Origin: Chrysomallon squamiferum
Lineage: Eukaryota > Mollusca > Gastropoda > Neomphalida > Peltospiridae
DNA: 64,000 nucleotides
Direction: 5' to 3'
NCBI GenBank assembly: GCA_012295275.1
Contig: CM022665.1
Location: 18,638,650 to 18,702,649 of the forward strand
Below the pieces are notes generated by a model. That model saw only the letters and a program-made list of their open reading frames with translations, made no database searches and was not told the DNA's origin. How positions within the stretch are numbered: the stretch's first letter is position 1; each line of letters begins with the position of its first letter. The position numbers and the translations under genes are program-made. Below, one piece after another: positions 40,095-54,397 of the stretch.

Positions 40095-40350
40095 ATTACA
40101 AGTATTACTCCTACTAAAGGATATTTTTAATAGTACTGCTGATGTTCCTGCTACTTTAATTATTATTATATTACTTTACTAGTACTACTAAAGGATATTT
40201 TAATAGTAAAATTATATATTAGAACTGCTGACGTTGCTGATACTTTACTACAACTATTAAAACTATTTTTTTTATAGTAAAAATTGGCAAAATTTAATAT
40301 ATATGTCGATGCTGCTTTACTACTACTGCGGGAAAATAATTTTTGGTAAT
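40095..40350. repeat. Decayed ~80-bp tandem repeat
   Basis: The words ACTAAAGGATATTTTAATAG and CTGCTGA(C/T)GTT followed by CTACTTTA recur three times in order at roughly 80-base spacing, with many differences. The repeat lies in the first intron of the third gene. Confidence 0.55.
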
Positions 40351-42132
40351 ATATACGTAACAGTATAATTATGTAATGCGTAAAAAAAAAAAAAAAAAAA
40401 AATATTAATAATTTTTTTTTTTTTTTTTTTAAAATCAATACTATTGCAGCTGTGATATTACATGTTTAACGCTTGGCATGAATGTTGTACACTATTCAAA
40501 ATTTGTTACAAAAATAAATATGTAAAACATAATAAATTAAACTATTTGACCAGTTTGTTTTAATTTATTGGAGTACACTAGATAAAAATAATTTCTGAAT
40601 TACTAATATTTATGTGTATGGTTGCTGTTTGCTTTTCATCTTTTTTTAAAAATTATCATTTTTTTTTATTTCAAAAACTATTTTCATTTATTAGAAAATA
40701 AGAGAAATGGTAGTTACGAGCTTGTATTCATACACACGTATTGATACACATGTATAGATGCATTCATATACAGCATACAGCTCTTCATACAGCTGCATTT
40801 ATGATCATTTATTTTATTGTTATATTGTAATCCCAATGGTTTTCAGATCTTTTGTTTCACGACCTCTATGGTCTTTATATTTTTTAAATTAATGATGGAC
40901 CCAACATGTTTATATGGATTGTTTCCACTGATGTCTAACAAATTTAAAAAAAAAATAAAAGAAATCAGAATACATGTATTATTAATTTATTATGACAATA
41001 GTTTTGTACAGATTCAAAGGTCTTGGAACCAAGAGGTTCAGCTTGCTACCAACTGTTTACCAGTGCCGTAGTCCTTTTTAAAGAAATTTGTTTTAATTTT
41101 GTTTTAATTTTAATTTTTAATTAATTTATTTTGTTTATTTTATAAATTAATATAATTAATTATGTGTGTGTGTGTGTGTTTTGATTTTTCTTGTATAAAT
41201 TAATAAAACTACTACTAATAATGTATAATTTCATTTTCAGATATAAATTAAAATTATAACATTTTGTCTGGTCACATTTCCCAAATAGTTCTTACAACTT
41301 ATAATATTATGTACTGAGATAATTGTATTAATTATTAATTCAAACAATTTATATCTTCTTGCTTATCAAGCATTACACTTTGGCATCACTGACATACTAA
41401 ATAGCAGTAGCTCCTGGGTGCAGGTGTAAAGGGGTGCGAATTTTTGTCTTGCCTGTTAATATTATACACATTGTCTATCTTATGTAACACTCTGTTTTAG
41501 AAGACAGTAAATCACCAAAAAATATATAGTAAAACATTCCAGGGATAACTCAAGTGGCGGTGTCAAAACTGAGCACAGAAAACCTAAGCTATGCTGCTGT
41601 TACGGGCCAGTTTTTATAATCCATTAAAAATTATAGAAATTGTAATCTATAAATCAAGTTATGAACAGTACCTTAAACATATCTTTCCTAATGTTGAAAT
41701 TTGACTCATTTTTAAAGTTACATTCACCTTGATGAAAATGCTTCTCTCTTGTTTGTTAAATCTCGGATTCACATAATACATTATGTGTGATAATTTGTTA
41801 GTTATGGATGATTGATTCTGAGCCACGTTTAAACAGTAATCTTTAATAAAAAATTTGAGTAATGTAACAGAACAAAATGCTTTTGTGTAGTTGTGACTAC
41901 CAGAGTTGGTCATTGTTCAGAATAAGTGGCTTGTATCACACCTGCCTCTTTTGCATGAAGATGTACCACAGAGTTGTAGATTTATTTTTGTTCTTATGAG
42001 GCAACAGCTGTCGTATTTAATGACTTGTCTTACTGGCAGAAACACTTTTAAACTTTTCTTGTTGATGATATGTTAATTGTCTTGTATAACTGATCAGTGA
42101 TTTTTTTTTCCTCTTGAAATTTAAAGTATATT

Positions 42133-42133
<1 letters not shown>

Positions 42134-42168
<35 letters not shown>
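42134..42168. repeat. (TATC)n microsatellite
   Basis: About eight ATCT units. Confidence 0.92.
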
Positions 42169-43019
42169 GTGAATGCATATATGCATACATATTATGTTCA
42201 TGGAATGTGGTGTCTTGTCAGAGTGGGCAACTGAAATATTTTAATTGCTGTAATCAATGCTGGGTGGATTTCATTTGATTTTAAATTTGTATTCATCGTG
42301 TGTGATATTTTTATGACAGGTAATATTAGAAATAATTTAATTATGGTGTGTGTTGTCTTGAACAGTTGGTAAATGTGGTCTTAAATATTTTATGTTCTCT
42401 GTGGCAGTCAAAATTTGAAATATTTTATTTATCATAGGTGTTGCCTTAAACAGTTTTTTAAATTTAAATTCATTCTGAAATATTTTATTTGTATAATATT
42501 TTCTACAAAATATTTTATTCAAGGCATGATTGATAAACTTGCACTGGAACATGTTCAGTCATTTAATTTTGAACTTGTCAGAATTTCCTTTTTGTGTTTT
42601 AATTTCTTTTGTAAAAAATTAGCAGAGCTCTATGGTATTGTTAATGTTCATTTTTGTGATTCACTGCACACACATTAGGGTGAATGTGTTTGAGGGGAGG
42701 AAAAAGGACAAAAATCATTTATTGTGGAGGATACAATTTTCAAAATGAAATGAGATTCACGATAAAGAAGAAAGAAAAAAGATATTAACAACAACACATA
42801 AATCAGCCAAAAAATATTGTGGTATGTATCCACCCCTTGAATTCCATTTGCAAAGATATGAGTGACTAATCACTCAGTGTATTGTAATACAGTTGTTTTT
42901 ATAAATTTTAGGGTATTAACAGACCAAAAAAAGCAAACAAAAATACAGATAAAATATTTAGTAAATATAGTCAAATAAGGTAAAATAAATAAATAAATAA
43001 ATAAATAAAAGGAGTAAAT

Positions 43020-43022
<3 letters not shown>

Positions 43023-43056
<34 letters not shown>
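43023..43056. repeat. Poly-A tract with preceding (AAAT)n
   Basis: About 34 A. Six AAAT units lie just upstream (42982-43008). Sequences with ATTTAGTAAATATAGTCAA flank both sides (42956-42973 and 43061-43076), so the tract sits inside a short duplicated segment. Confidence 0.85.
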
Positions 43057-43059
<3 letters not shown>

Positions 43060-43329
43060 TCAGTAAATATAGTCAAGTAGTGTAGAAACAAATATAATAA
43101 TAAAGAAAAAATAAATGCAGTCAAATAGTGTGTCAGTCATTATGTAGTATAAATGTAAGTTGTAAAATGAGTTATGTCATAAGTGTATTACTGCTATTAG
43201 GCTGTCTGCATTTTGTTTAAGAACATGCAATAATGGGAGTGACTAAGCACACTGTTTTATATTTTTGTAAATAAAGCTATGGGAACATACTACTTGTTGA
43301 AATGATTTCGCACATACACATAATATGTA

Positions 43330-43690
43330 CATCTGTTGCTGGGTAAATAACCAACTGCATGGTTGATAGATACAATGTTTTAGAAACAGCATTATGTAGT
43401 TGATAGTTAACATACATAAACTGTTACTATTTTAGAAATAGGACTGGAGTTGATAGTGTGCTATTGTAGATATGTGTTTTAGAAATGTGATAAAAGTTGA
43501 TAATTAATGTACATTTACTTTTAATGTATTTTAGAAACATGACTATATTTGATAGTTACTTAATGTAATTCACAGTTACTGTATTTTAGAAATGTCTAAT
43601 TAATGATTACTCAGTGTAGATTCTATGTTACTATTGTAGAAATGTAACTAGGTAGTTGATACTTAATGTATTCACCATTATTAACTGAGG
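43330..43690. repeat. Decayed minisatellite, ~60-bp unit
   Basis: About six degenerate copies carry the words TTTTAGAAA(T/C), AGTTGATA(G/A)TTAATGTA and TTACTATT in the same order. Units differ by substitutions and small gaps. Confidence 0.65.
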
Positions 43691-44547
43691 AACATACAAA
43701 AAGATCCCTTGATGCTAATTAAAAAAAAGAGTGGCATATAACATAGGTTTCCTTTCTTACTTTTGATATGATCCTTAACCATATGTGTGATGGCATGTAA
43801 CTTTATGTAAATATTTTCATGCTGTTCTAGCTTATGTATATGTCAGCATAAAAATATTTATTGCTTTAGTCTTTACACTTACAAATTGGTTGTGTTTTAA
43901 TGCATTTTCTCTATTTCTTGTTTACAATGACAGAAGAAGGATAAAATAATGTCCTATGTACTTACACACAATGTGTGATTAAAACCTATTTACCATTTAG
44001 TTCATTTATTTACAAACATACAAATTTAGTCATATTAATCTATGTACTTGTAACTGAAATTGTGTGTTATTATGTATTTATCATATTTTTTTATTTACAA
44101 CTACATGTAGATAGAGAAATGATAAACAATGCGAAAAAAGTTGTGTAATGTTTAAAACAGATCAGCTATCTGCCACATACATGAGCTAATGAGCTTTTAA
44201 ATGTCTCTTTGTAGGTGTAGTACAAACACACATCATATCTTTGTCATGTATGTATGTGTGTATATATATATCATTATTTGAATGTATTGTGTACACATAT
44301 ATTATACTTTAACTTAAAGCCTCATTACTTGTCTTTTGTAGTGAACCACACCCTGTAGGTCAAATGAACACAAGCTGTCACCTCTATAGAGCAGTCACAT
44401 GTTTATAAAGATATTTTTCTCAAATTCTTTCACCTGTCTTTGGTGAAGACAAGAGGCTTTATCCACAGTACCCACAGTGTAAAAGAATCTTAACTGCAAT
44501 TTCAGTTTGCCAATAAACAATTCAAGAAGTCTTTTACCTATCTCACA

Positions 44548-44680
44548 GGTTCCACAACAAGCATGCTTTAATTGTATATATAACAGAAATATCCATAGGT
44601 ATCCATAGCATGCGTGCTGTAATTGTATGTTTTACAAATTCAGATGTCCACAACACACATGCTTTAACTGTATGTTAACC
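44548..44680. repeat. Decayed minisatellite, ~47-bp unit, three copies
   Basis: Three copies contain TCCA(C/T)A then GCATG(C/T) then GCT(T/G)TAA(T/C)TGTATG. A fourth, weaker partial copy may lie near 44893-44920. Confidence 0.6.
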
Positions 44681-45539
44681 ATTATTTCTACATTTATTTT
44701 AATATGTTTATGTCCATGTCTTCTTATCTTTTAGTGTATTATTTTTACATCGCAAAGCACAGTTGATTTCTTAATATGGAAAGGGTGCTTTATAAATAAT
44801 AATAATAATAACAATTATAATAAAGTATTTTAACACAAGCCTGACAAAAAACTGATTAAGAAATTATTTTACATCTTTTGGATAAGACCAGAGATGTCCA
44901 TAATATTCATGCATGAACATTTCTTTGAAGGAACTATGCCATATATTTTGTCAAATTACCAAGGTACTTATAATAAAGGATTGGTATGAAATATGCTTTT
45001 AAAAGACCCACTCAAATCTTGCATATTTACAGCTACTTAAACCAACATAACTGATATTTAGGTCATATGTTTTGTACTGACAATAAATTATTATGCAAGC
45101 ATAATTTATTTTAGCTCTTCAGTAAAATAACAGCAATTTATTATAAGTTGCAGAAACACATTTGAATAACATTGCACTTATATTGTAAACTACGTGAATG
45201 TGCACAATATTTGGATGTTTTAACAAAATTGTATTTAATTAACAGATCAAAAATGAAATGTCTGTTAAAAGCTAAACATTCATAAAGAATGTTCTGAAAA
45301 GAAATATTTGTCCAAAAAAAGTTTTCCCCAACTGCATATCTATTTATAGACATTACTAAATCTTTGATATTGATCATGTTGCATTGGTGCAGACATTGGA
45401 GTGAGATAGTAAGCACTAACTTTGTCAAACATGACAACAATCTAACATCCTGGACCATTAGGTAGTCACAAATACATAAGTAATTCATTCAACTGATGAT
45501 ATCATCATAACAAGTTTTGCATAAATGAATATCCCATTT

Positions 45540-45571
45540 ATGTAGTTTATAGCAATATGGGATTTTAGTAA

Positions 45572-45612
<41 letters not shown>

Positions 45613-46040
45613 GTGTGTGTGCATATAGTTTATACAGTGTAGTATTAGTAATATATAAACCTATATATCTATATATAGCTTACAGTAGCATAATGTATAC
45701 ATAATGTGTAACCTTATTTAAGTGTATGTGGCTTACAGCATAAAACATATTAGTAATGTATAAACCTGTTTATGTGTATGCAGCTTGTCAAGGTATAGCA
45801 TTTTAAAAACACAAACACACACACACATACACACATACATACACAGGTGTGTGTGTGTACCTAGTTTAGACTTTTGTATCATATTACTAATGTACTGACG
45901 TATATCTTTATATAGTTGATGGCAATAGACTGTAGAGCATAATCTATGTATATAATTTATAGCAAGCTAGTAATGTACAAAGTTATATATCTGTATATAT
46001 AATTTATATCAGTACAGTACTGCTGATGTATCTCCTGTTT
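45540..46040. repeat. Decayed minisatellite with TAGTAATGTATAAACC words
   Basis: About seven degenerate units of 60-70 bases share TATAGTTTATAGCA-like, (T/C)AGTAATGTATA-like and ATATATCTATATA-like words. CA/GT and TA microsatellites have grown inside some of the units (45572-45612 and 45805-45860). Confidence 0.6.
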
Positions 46041-47765
46041 ACACAGTTTCATTGAAATGTGTATCAGAATGGCTGGTTTCTTTGTTGTGTTTTGATTTGG
46101 TCAGTCACAGAGTGGAACACACTGACTGCTCACACATTGTGACAAAACTGATCAGCTGCACCTGGAAGATAAACTGTTTCCTTTCCAAACAACATGAAAA
46201 TGTGCACACAAGAGTAAAGCATTTGCGTTTGATGGGGAACCTTGGGTCCACACGTGCTGAACATGGACTTCAGTAAACACTGGCCTCTCTTTGTCGACTT
46301 CCTTTCTGATTGTTTTCTTCTCATCAGCCTGGATGCAGCCCAAGGAAAATACATCTGCATAGTCACCCATGCACTTGCTTTCTTTGTTTTTAAGGAATAT
46401 ATCATGTGTATCTTGTTTTTGCCACCCTTCAAGTCCATCAGTTATACTTGTCTGTACTTTTTTGCCTCTAATGTTTCATTTTTGACTGGAGACAGATCTC
46501 TTTCTCTCTCTATATATATCTGTGTGCCTGTCTGTATTTATCTCTCTTTCTCTTTCTCTGTCTGTCTCTGATGCTGTAAACATAATATGTTGTTAACTGA
46601 AATTTTAATTCAACAAATTTGAGATTGTACTTTTGTTTAATGCTAACATTTTTGGTAATGACTTTCTTTTATTAAATAATTAATAAATTTTTGCTAGTAA
46701 AATAACAAGTGTTTTATCAAATATTGCAGTTACAATTTTTTATTTAAGACTTTCTGATTCAAAGTAATGAGGATAACAGAAGTGGATGAAAAATGTATTA
46801 TTACTAGAAAATTAATGAAGGAATATGGTTTAATGACACCTTAATGTATAAGCATACTGATGTTTATTAGTTGTCATACATGTTTGTAATTTTTGGGGGG
46901 TTGTTTTGTTGTTGTTTTTTGCATATGTATACAAGATGAGATGAAAGAAGAAATCTATGGACACTAGTCCATGGACTATTAAGCTTTGATATCATCGTCT
47001 AGAGCAAAACTAAAGATCATATAGCTGACACCTTTCTAAGCTGTAACATTAAACATCTTTGTAACTAAATGTGAAAGTTATTCCACTTTATAATCCTCTA
47101 AAATGTTAATAAAACACCAAATGCATATATTTTTATATTGCAGATTTTTAAAATAATTATTATTACATTTTTATTACTGTTATTTTTTACTATATACATA
47201 ATACAGTTTAAAAAAAACCTTAAATTCTTGGGCTATTCTTATCAGTAAGGAATATTTTATGTGTGCCTTTATGTTGTTAGAGAAACTCACATCTTGGCCT
47301 TGATAAACCACTATTAAATATTTAGTTTTGTAATCATGTTAAATTACTTCTAATGCATGAAAACACACACACCACCTGTTTTGATTTATAGTTAAATACT
47401 GTAACTACAGAGGTATTAAATTACTGCTACTGCTTCTACATATCAAAACATTTCACAAACCATTAGTAACTGGTTAATATTCAGATCTAAAGCTGTATTT
47501 AGTTACTGTTGTTACTACTAGTATTACCACTATTACTATTACTACTACTACTAATAATAGTACCACCATTACTCCCCTTCCTCTTCCTACTATTGCTACT
47601 ACTACTACTACTATTACAATTACTACTGCTACTACTGTTATTAGCACCATTGCCTTCAAATAAACTTTTACTATGGATTGCTTCAATGTACTGATTTGTA
47701 GCTATTAAATTACTACTACTGTCACAGTTATTATTGTTATTACTATATGTATTGTTATTTTGCAG

Positions 47766-47844
47766 GAGGCAAATGATGACCAGGAACGTGACTCTGGAAC
47801 AGAATCGGATGATGAAATTGCAGAACTTGAAGGCTTAGCAGAAA
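47766..47844 (+). CDS. Third gene, second coding exon (gene continues beyond window)
   Basis: A 79-base exon with acceptor TTTTGCAG and donor GAAA|GTAAGT. Read in the phase left by the exon at 39,804 it gives EANDDQERDSGTESDDEIAE, then LEGLAE and one further base. The segment is strongly acidic and has several CK2-type serine/threonine sites; DSGTES also has the spacing of a DSGxxS phosphodegron. No stop follows in frame before the donor, and I could not find a third exon before the right edge, so the gene is 3' partial. Its identity is unknown. Confidence 0.7.
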
Positions 47845-50012
47845 GTAAGTTACATTTTTTTGTTTTTTCTGTTTTTATATAAGAACCACAGATGTGGAAA
47901 AGGGGGGGGGATCTTATTTTCTGCCCAAGATAATATCAGAAGACACAGATAGCAGATCATTATTTATATATTTTTTTAAATAAATATTTGTCATTTGATG
48001 ACACATTGTTTATGGCCTTGGTTATATAATATTACAGCACCATAAATAATTTCTTGATCCACTGCCATGAACAATTCAGTTTGAACACATTTTGATGGTT
48101 TCTTGAAGTCATGCTTGCCTATTCAGGTTAATGTGAATAGTAATTGTAAGCTTAAGGTTAAGCAATAACTTTATGAGCTGATGAAAATATCTTTCTCTAT
48201 TGATGTGCATACACCTGTTTACTGTAAATATCAGCATTCAAGCTTTGTTTGCAAGGACTGCCAAGTCAGCATAAAATTCACATTATTCCTGGATCATGTT
48301 TTACTATTGGTGTTAATTAGTTACTAAATAATTAACTAACATATACTTCTCAAAAATAATTTGCATTTGACAGCTATTTCCGTGACTAAATAAAAAAACA
48401 TCCAGATGTCTGCCATGGCTTAGCATGTTGATGAAAGAAAATGTGTGATTTATCACACAGTTCTGAATGAACTATCCAGCCAACAGTGTGATTATGTGCA
48501 GTGAGCTAATTATTGAGTAAGGTAGAATTGTAAAGATAGGGGAAAAATCATTAATGATGTCAGGCTGCTTTACAACTGTGACCTTTGTTGGGAGTCAGAG
48601 TGGCAGCATAAATAAAGATAGAAACAACAAGATCATGTAGTCTGAAGTGGTGTGCACTACCACATTTTGTATACCTATAGTCTAGAGAGAGAGAGTGAGA
48701 GAGAGAGAGGCAGTAAGGCAGTAAGGCAGTATTTAATTTATGATCTAATTTAAAAACATACAAAAACAAAATATTTAAATATTTGGTTTTCATAAGTATA
48801 ATTTTAATTTGAACATGAACTTAAAAAGAAATAATTAGCTTGCTACAATATAGGCCACAGATATTTAATATAAACTCTTCATAACAATGATGTAACAACT
48901 GAAATACAAGTGATTGTCATGGCATTTCCATACATATTTAAAATATATATAACTGGTGTATAAGTTTTATTTTATTTCAGCAATAAGGCTTATGATACTA
49001 CAACATACAAACATGCATATGTAAATAGATGCATATAGACATATAGACATATATACGTATACACACATACATTCATACAAAGATAAACACACATGTATAC
49101 ATTTACATACATAAACACATTCACATGAATGAACACACACATATTTAATTATATGTGTAAATGTATACATTTGATTCATGCACCAGTGATGGTGAGGAAT
49201 TTTTATTCAGGCTTTGACAACATTTTTATAAATTGATTGCTCTATTACTCATCACACATTTACATACTGGCTGCTAGATCTTACAGTGTAGTGTGTTCAA
49301 GTATCGCTTAGTCAGACCTTTTAAAACCAGTGTACTGGTCCTTGTGTTCACAGAAATAATAACTAGAAATGTGGAGTTCTGAATCCAAGGATGGAGAGGC
49401 ATTTTTAAAATTAATGGTTAAGGTCAGCAAGTTTAAAAGCTTACCTATTTATCATTCCCAAGAAACTGTTGCATACAAGTGAACTATCACTGCATCAACA
49501 GATTACAAAAACATACCCACACACACACACACAGTCCTGATACATATGAATATGTGTTTACACAAACACCCATGCACATGAAAATTGATACACACACACA
49601 CTATACGGATTACAGACAGGTGTACATGTATTCATATATTATTCCTTACTGCCAGAATAATTTACCTCATTCTTTCTGTCTGATAGAAAAGAGCTATAAG
49701 AAATCCATAGTACCTGATTGATGAGAATAAAACCTTTACATTTCTGTCTGTAGATTTCTCATCTTGCACACTATAGCATATATCTCTTTTCACAACCTAA
49801 TTTCAAGCCCATATTAACAGTTATTAATAACCTCTTCTAATTCTATTCATTACAGATTCTTATCTTCTATAGTATGTTGGTTTTCCCCCTAACATTTGTG
49901 TGTGAATATAATATAATTGTCACTGATTGCCAAGAATAACACATGATGAAACATTTTCAGAATAGATTTCCATCCTGAAATGCTTATAGTTAACATCACA
50001 GTTACATATGTA

Positions 50013-50014
<2 letters not shown>

Positions 50015-50060
<46 letters not shown>

Positions 50061-50073
50061 CTGGTATGCATGC

Positions 50074-50120
<47 letters not shown>
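50015..50120. repeat. (TG)n-(TA)n and (CA)n microsatellites
   Basis: A TG run, a TA run and, after a short gap, about 22 CA units. Histidine/threonine or cysteine/valine frames through it are artefacts. Confidence 0.93.
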
Positions 50121-50727
50121 CACACACACGCACAGAGAGACATATACACACTCTATTTATTATCATTCTAGGAATTGTTACATATTTCATCATCCAGAAT
50201 ATATATAAACTTACAATAGAAAGCATAGGTTTGTTTATAAACAGAGAAAGAAAACCACACAGTGGCTTTTGGCAAATCCGACATGAACAACTGGTTGGAA
50301 CTGGATAGATCTTATGACACTGGTCATGAACTGAGAACAGCATTAGGACTTGAGCAATAAATAGGATTTGGTGACACATAGAGAATATTATCCATTTTAC
50401 GTATTAAAAAGAAGTGGGTGTTTTATATGTTTAAATGAAGATGAATCTGGTTTAATTAGTAAGGCAGATCCATGACAGCTTTGATGACAAGTTAGTCAAA
50501 ACACTGGATTATCAATTGACACTGAAAGCCAGCATAGCACATTTTATCAGTCAGCAGATTGTCAATAGAGTGCTGCTGAGTTGACAGTATGTTATGAATT
50601 CGTGTATTTTTTAAAGTTCGTTTACTGATCATTGTTATAAATATTTTATTTTGATTGTTTTGTCTATAAGACACAGATAAGTAGGAAGTTGCCTTTTCTG
50701 TGCCTCATTATATACATGTATGCACAT

Positions 50728-50817
50728 ATATACACACACACACACATACATACATACATACACACTACAGGCATGCATGCATACATACATACATACATAC
50801 ATACATACATACACACA

Positions 50818-50885
<68 letters not shown>

Positions 50886-50898
50886 TACATACATACAA
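50728..50898. repeat. (CA)n with (CATA)n microsatellite
   Basis: Alternating ACAC and ACAT units, with a central CA run of about 55 bases and tetranucleotide CATA runs on both sides. Confidence 0.95.
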
Positions 50899-51749
50899 AT
50901 AAGGTTGTCTTGATTGCCATGCTGTGGCTGTACCTTCGAGTCTCATCAGTGGTATTTGACATTTGTGACATCGTAATTGGACTTTGTAATTGGACTTTGA
51001 CTTAGTCCTGAATATTGTCTATGTGCAGAGCCTAACCAGATATATATATAAAATAGAATATTCACACACACACACACACACACAAAACCCACATACAAAT
51101 ACTTAATACAACAGTGACTGCAACTTTCTTAATTTTACAGCTAGCTATAAATATATTTATGAAATGTGTTTTGTGAAAGATACATTAAATCTCTCTCTAT
51201 ATCTCCCCCCTCAAAGTACATATTCATTGAAGAGAGTAGGCACTTTTTAAAAAAGCAATCTTTTAAACTCTAAATTACAAAAACAAAAACAGAAAACAAA
51301 ACAAAAAAGAAAAAGAAGAAAAAACAACCACTCCTAAAACATACTGATAGCAGTGATCAGTCTTGGTGACCAAGTAGATCAGTCTTAGCAATTATTCACA
51401 TATGTATATAAAAGAAACATGACTTACTTTAATTCTAATATTTTGTTAGAGATAACATTTATATATTTCTTTCCCAGTCTTTATTTTAATTCTCTCAATT
51501 TTAAATAAAGTACATGGCAAGGAAAAGTAATAAAGAACAAAGACAAAAAAAACCCTCCAAAAACGTGAAACATTATAGTGACAGACATTAGAATTAAGCA
51601 ATACAATGATTATGAGAAAACAATGCCAAAGTGTAACTCCAATGTTTCTCCTGTTGCCAAACACATTAGCAGAGTCTTTGTGTAAGCAGCATTTTTGGCA
51701 CAGAAAATATACATGAGATTTGAGCAGATGTCTTTGGCAGACGTCTTAA

Positions 51750-52540
51750 ATACCAGTCAGCCTTGATATCAAACAGAATTCGGGTTCTTGCCACTTATGA
51801 CAGTGTTTCACATATATCATGTACAGACAGCTTTATTTAATATCAAGCATATACTTTATATTTGCCACTTACGACAATATTTCACATAATTTATGATGTG
51901 AAGATAGCTTTATTTAATGTTGAGAAGCATATGCCTTACATTTGCCACTTATAACAAAATTTCACATAAAGATATTTTATTTAACAATGATATACCTCAT
52001 ACTTGTCACATAACCAATAATCATATAACTTGAACTTGATTCTTAAAAGACATCTTATTCCTGCTGTGTATTACAATGGTCTACATATGATACAAAGATA
52101 TCTTGAACTTAATATCAGAGATACAACATAATACCAATCATATCTTACAAAGATATCTTCCTGAAGCTGATATCTTATGTTGTTATTCATACATGATATA
52201 AAAATATCTTTAAATTAATATGAAATGGCTATATTGTACATATGGTTTACAACAGCATTCCAATATGATGTGAAGATACCAGATAGGAATCTTGTTTCTA
52301 TTATATTGCAGCACCTTATGATTAATATCAAGCTAGATATTATATGTAATATAGAATGGACATTAGTTTAGGTAGGAGTCTTGCACTGAATATCAGGCAG
52401 GCATTTTAAAGCTGAATATAATACAGGCATCTCATACTTTATACTAAGTACAAATTATATTCTTGGCATTTTGATTTTATACTTAATATCAGGCAGAAAC
52501 TTTATTAATGTTTGTAGAAATTTTAATTTCATTCTTACAC
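51750..52540. repeat. Decayed minisatellite, ~80-bp unit
   Basis: Three clear units (51,790-52,020) share TTGCCACTTA(T/C)GACA, ATTTCACATA and CTTTATTTAAT(A/G)T. Weaker units with TAATATCAGGCAG and GATAT(C/A)TT words extend it to about 52,540. Confidence 0.6.
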
Positions 52541-53358
52541 AGATGAAAGGAAGATTTCTCAAGTCATTTAGGAAAAAAGCCTTCTTCTGACATTTAAATA
52601 AAAACCTCTTTATAACTCTGAATTGACAAACCACAACACATCTATTCTGATAATGAAGAGTTCATCCAGCCAGTAAGAACTTCTTAGAGATTTGATTTAC
52701 TGCAGTATTTGTGTTTGGCAGTTCCAATTTGGTATTAATATTTTGTAATTAGAAACTTAAGCCCAAGATTTGACATTTCTGTTTGTCTCCCAAAACCTCA
52801 GAGCAGCATGAAGTAAAACACAAAAGAAAAGATTATCCTACAGAAGACAGTATCATATTCAGATGGCTTGAATTCAAATACCGCTTCTTAATTGGAAATT
52901 GTTAAAATAATATGTTACTGTTTGGATTATTTAATAAGTCTTATTGTTGTTGAATATTTAGTAAGGATGTTGTTGATTATTTTAATACGGCTGTTAATGT
53001 TGTTGTTGATTATGGTGGTTATTTAATAATGATGCTGCTGATGATGTTAATTATTTATTAAGGTGGTGTTATTAATTTTGTTAATTATTTAATGATGATG
53101 TTATTTTGTTGTTGTTGTTATTGCTCTTACGTGTATTCATTATATTTTATTACATGAACAGGTTAAAGCAGATGTGTCCTGGTCTTATTATTCAGGAGCT
53201 TTATTTCCTCATTCCAGACAGTGTTAGGATGTTTGAGGTTGGTTAAAAAAAGTTGAAGGATATGGCAGCGTAGATGGGTTTTTTAATTAGCAATGGGTAT
53301 AATCTGGTAATAGTATTTGATCATGGTATTTTTTTTTTTTTAAATAATTATTGATAGG

Positions 53359-53359
<1 letters not shown>

Positions 53360-53422
<63 letters not shown>
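53360..53422. repeat. CT microsatellite
   Basis: About 31 CT units followed by a short TGTG stretch. Confidence 0.95.
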
Positions 53423-53425
<3 letters not shown>

Positions 53426-53647
53426 GTGTGTGTGGGGAATGTATACATATCGAGCAAAAATGAAAATAAGTTTCTGGGAAGCCTGTCAAGTTGGCAAATG
53501 ATGAAAATGGCATCTTCTGATCTAGATCTGTGTTCCTAATACCCAATCCTCTAATTGTAGAAAATATTTTGTCATCTTGGCAGGATGGTGTGAAGCACAC
53601 AGAGTGCAACTGATTAGCTTTGTACTGTTATACACAGTTTGTACAGT

Positions 53648-54050
53648 GTTGCAACTCATGGCTTGAGGCATGACAGATCACAGGGTCAGTTCTCCTTAGT
53701 GGATCCACAGATCTAATTCCCATTTTACCCTGTATTATGAAACAGTATCTACTGTCCTGTTGTTAATTAAATGATAGTATAAACTCCTGTTTGTGGGAAG
53801 GTACATATAAAAGATTATTTTCTGCTAAATGCTAAGTGTAGCAGGTTTCTTTAATCATAATTATCCAAGACATTTATGACTAGTACCTCATAATCATTAA
53901 TAATAAGATATGCTGTCTGTGAAATATTTCTGTCAAATGTTTTATAATTTAGCTCTTTAGTGTTACTATTACACATGTATTTTATATCAGCAACTGTTTT
54001 AAAACATGCTGAGGTATCATTAAATGAATATTAATTTATTCACTTCATTT
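53648..54050. mobile_element. Decayed tRNA-type SINE, copy 1
   Basis: It begins with a tRNA-like head, including a B-box-like GGGTCAGTTCTCC at 53683. A body follows with CCTGTTTGTGGGAAGGTACA and TATAAAAGAT(T)A, TGCTAAATG and GTAGCAGGTTTCTTT. The end, TGCTGAGGTATCATTAAATGA, matches the remembered 3' part (GTGGTGTCGTTAAA) of a mollusc SINE. It is heavily mutated and orientation is +. Confidence 0.65.
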
Positions 54051-54107
54051 GCATTTGTATTTGACAGAAAAAAAAAAATATATATATAAATTTAAATTTT
54101 AAAATTA

Positions 54108-54335
54108 ATAGAAAAATCTTTGATAACAAGGTTTACATGGTTTTGCACCACGTGAACTAATGATAAATATTTATAAAAATTTATAATCCTCTGTACAAAA
54201 TATGTATGTAAATGTATATTATGGAAAACATAAAATTTAATAGGTAAATGTATGATTACATAATTTATGTGATTATGCACCATGTGAACTGTTATTAAGT
54301 ATTTGACTGATATTATTTAACTGTATAAAATGTGT
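54108..54335. repeat. Two-copy ~135-bp tandem duplication
   Basis: GCACCACGTGAACTAATGAT at 54,147 and GCACCATGTGAACTGTTATT at 54,277, each with matching flanks (TTTACATGG/TTTATGTGA before, TACAAAATATGT/TATAAAATGTG after), define two diverged copies. Confidence 0.6.
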
Positions 54336-54343
54336 TTCTTTTC

Positions 54344-54344
<1 letters not shown>

Positions 54345-54394
<50 letters not shown>
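54345..54394. repeat. GT microsatellite
   Basis: About 24 GT units. Confidence 0.95.

Positions 54395-54397
<3 letters not shown>

Noticed and set aside
46052-46571. Frames on both strands in a slightly GC-richer patch
   Set aside because: No exon borders in phase with the third gene and no recognisable protein features; both strands are equally open.
50000-50946. His/Thr and Cys/Val frames of 60-103 codons
   Set aside because: Translation of CA/GT and CATA microsatellites on both strands.
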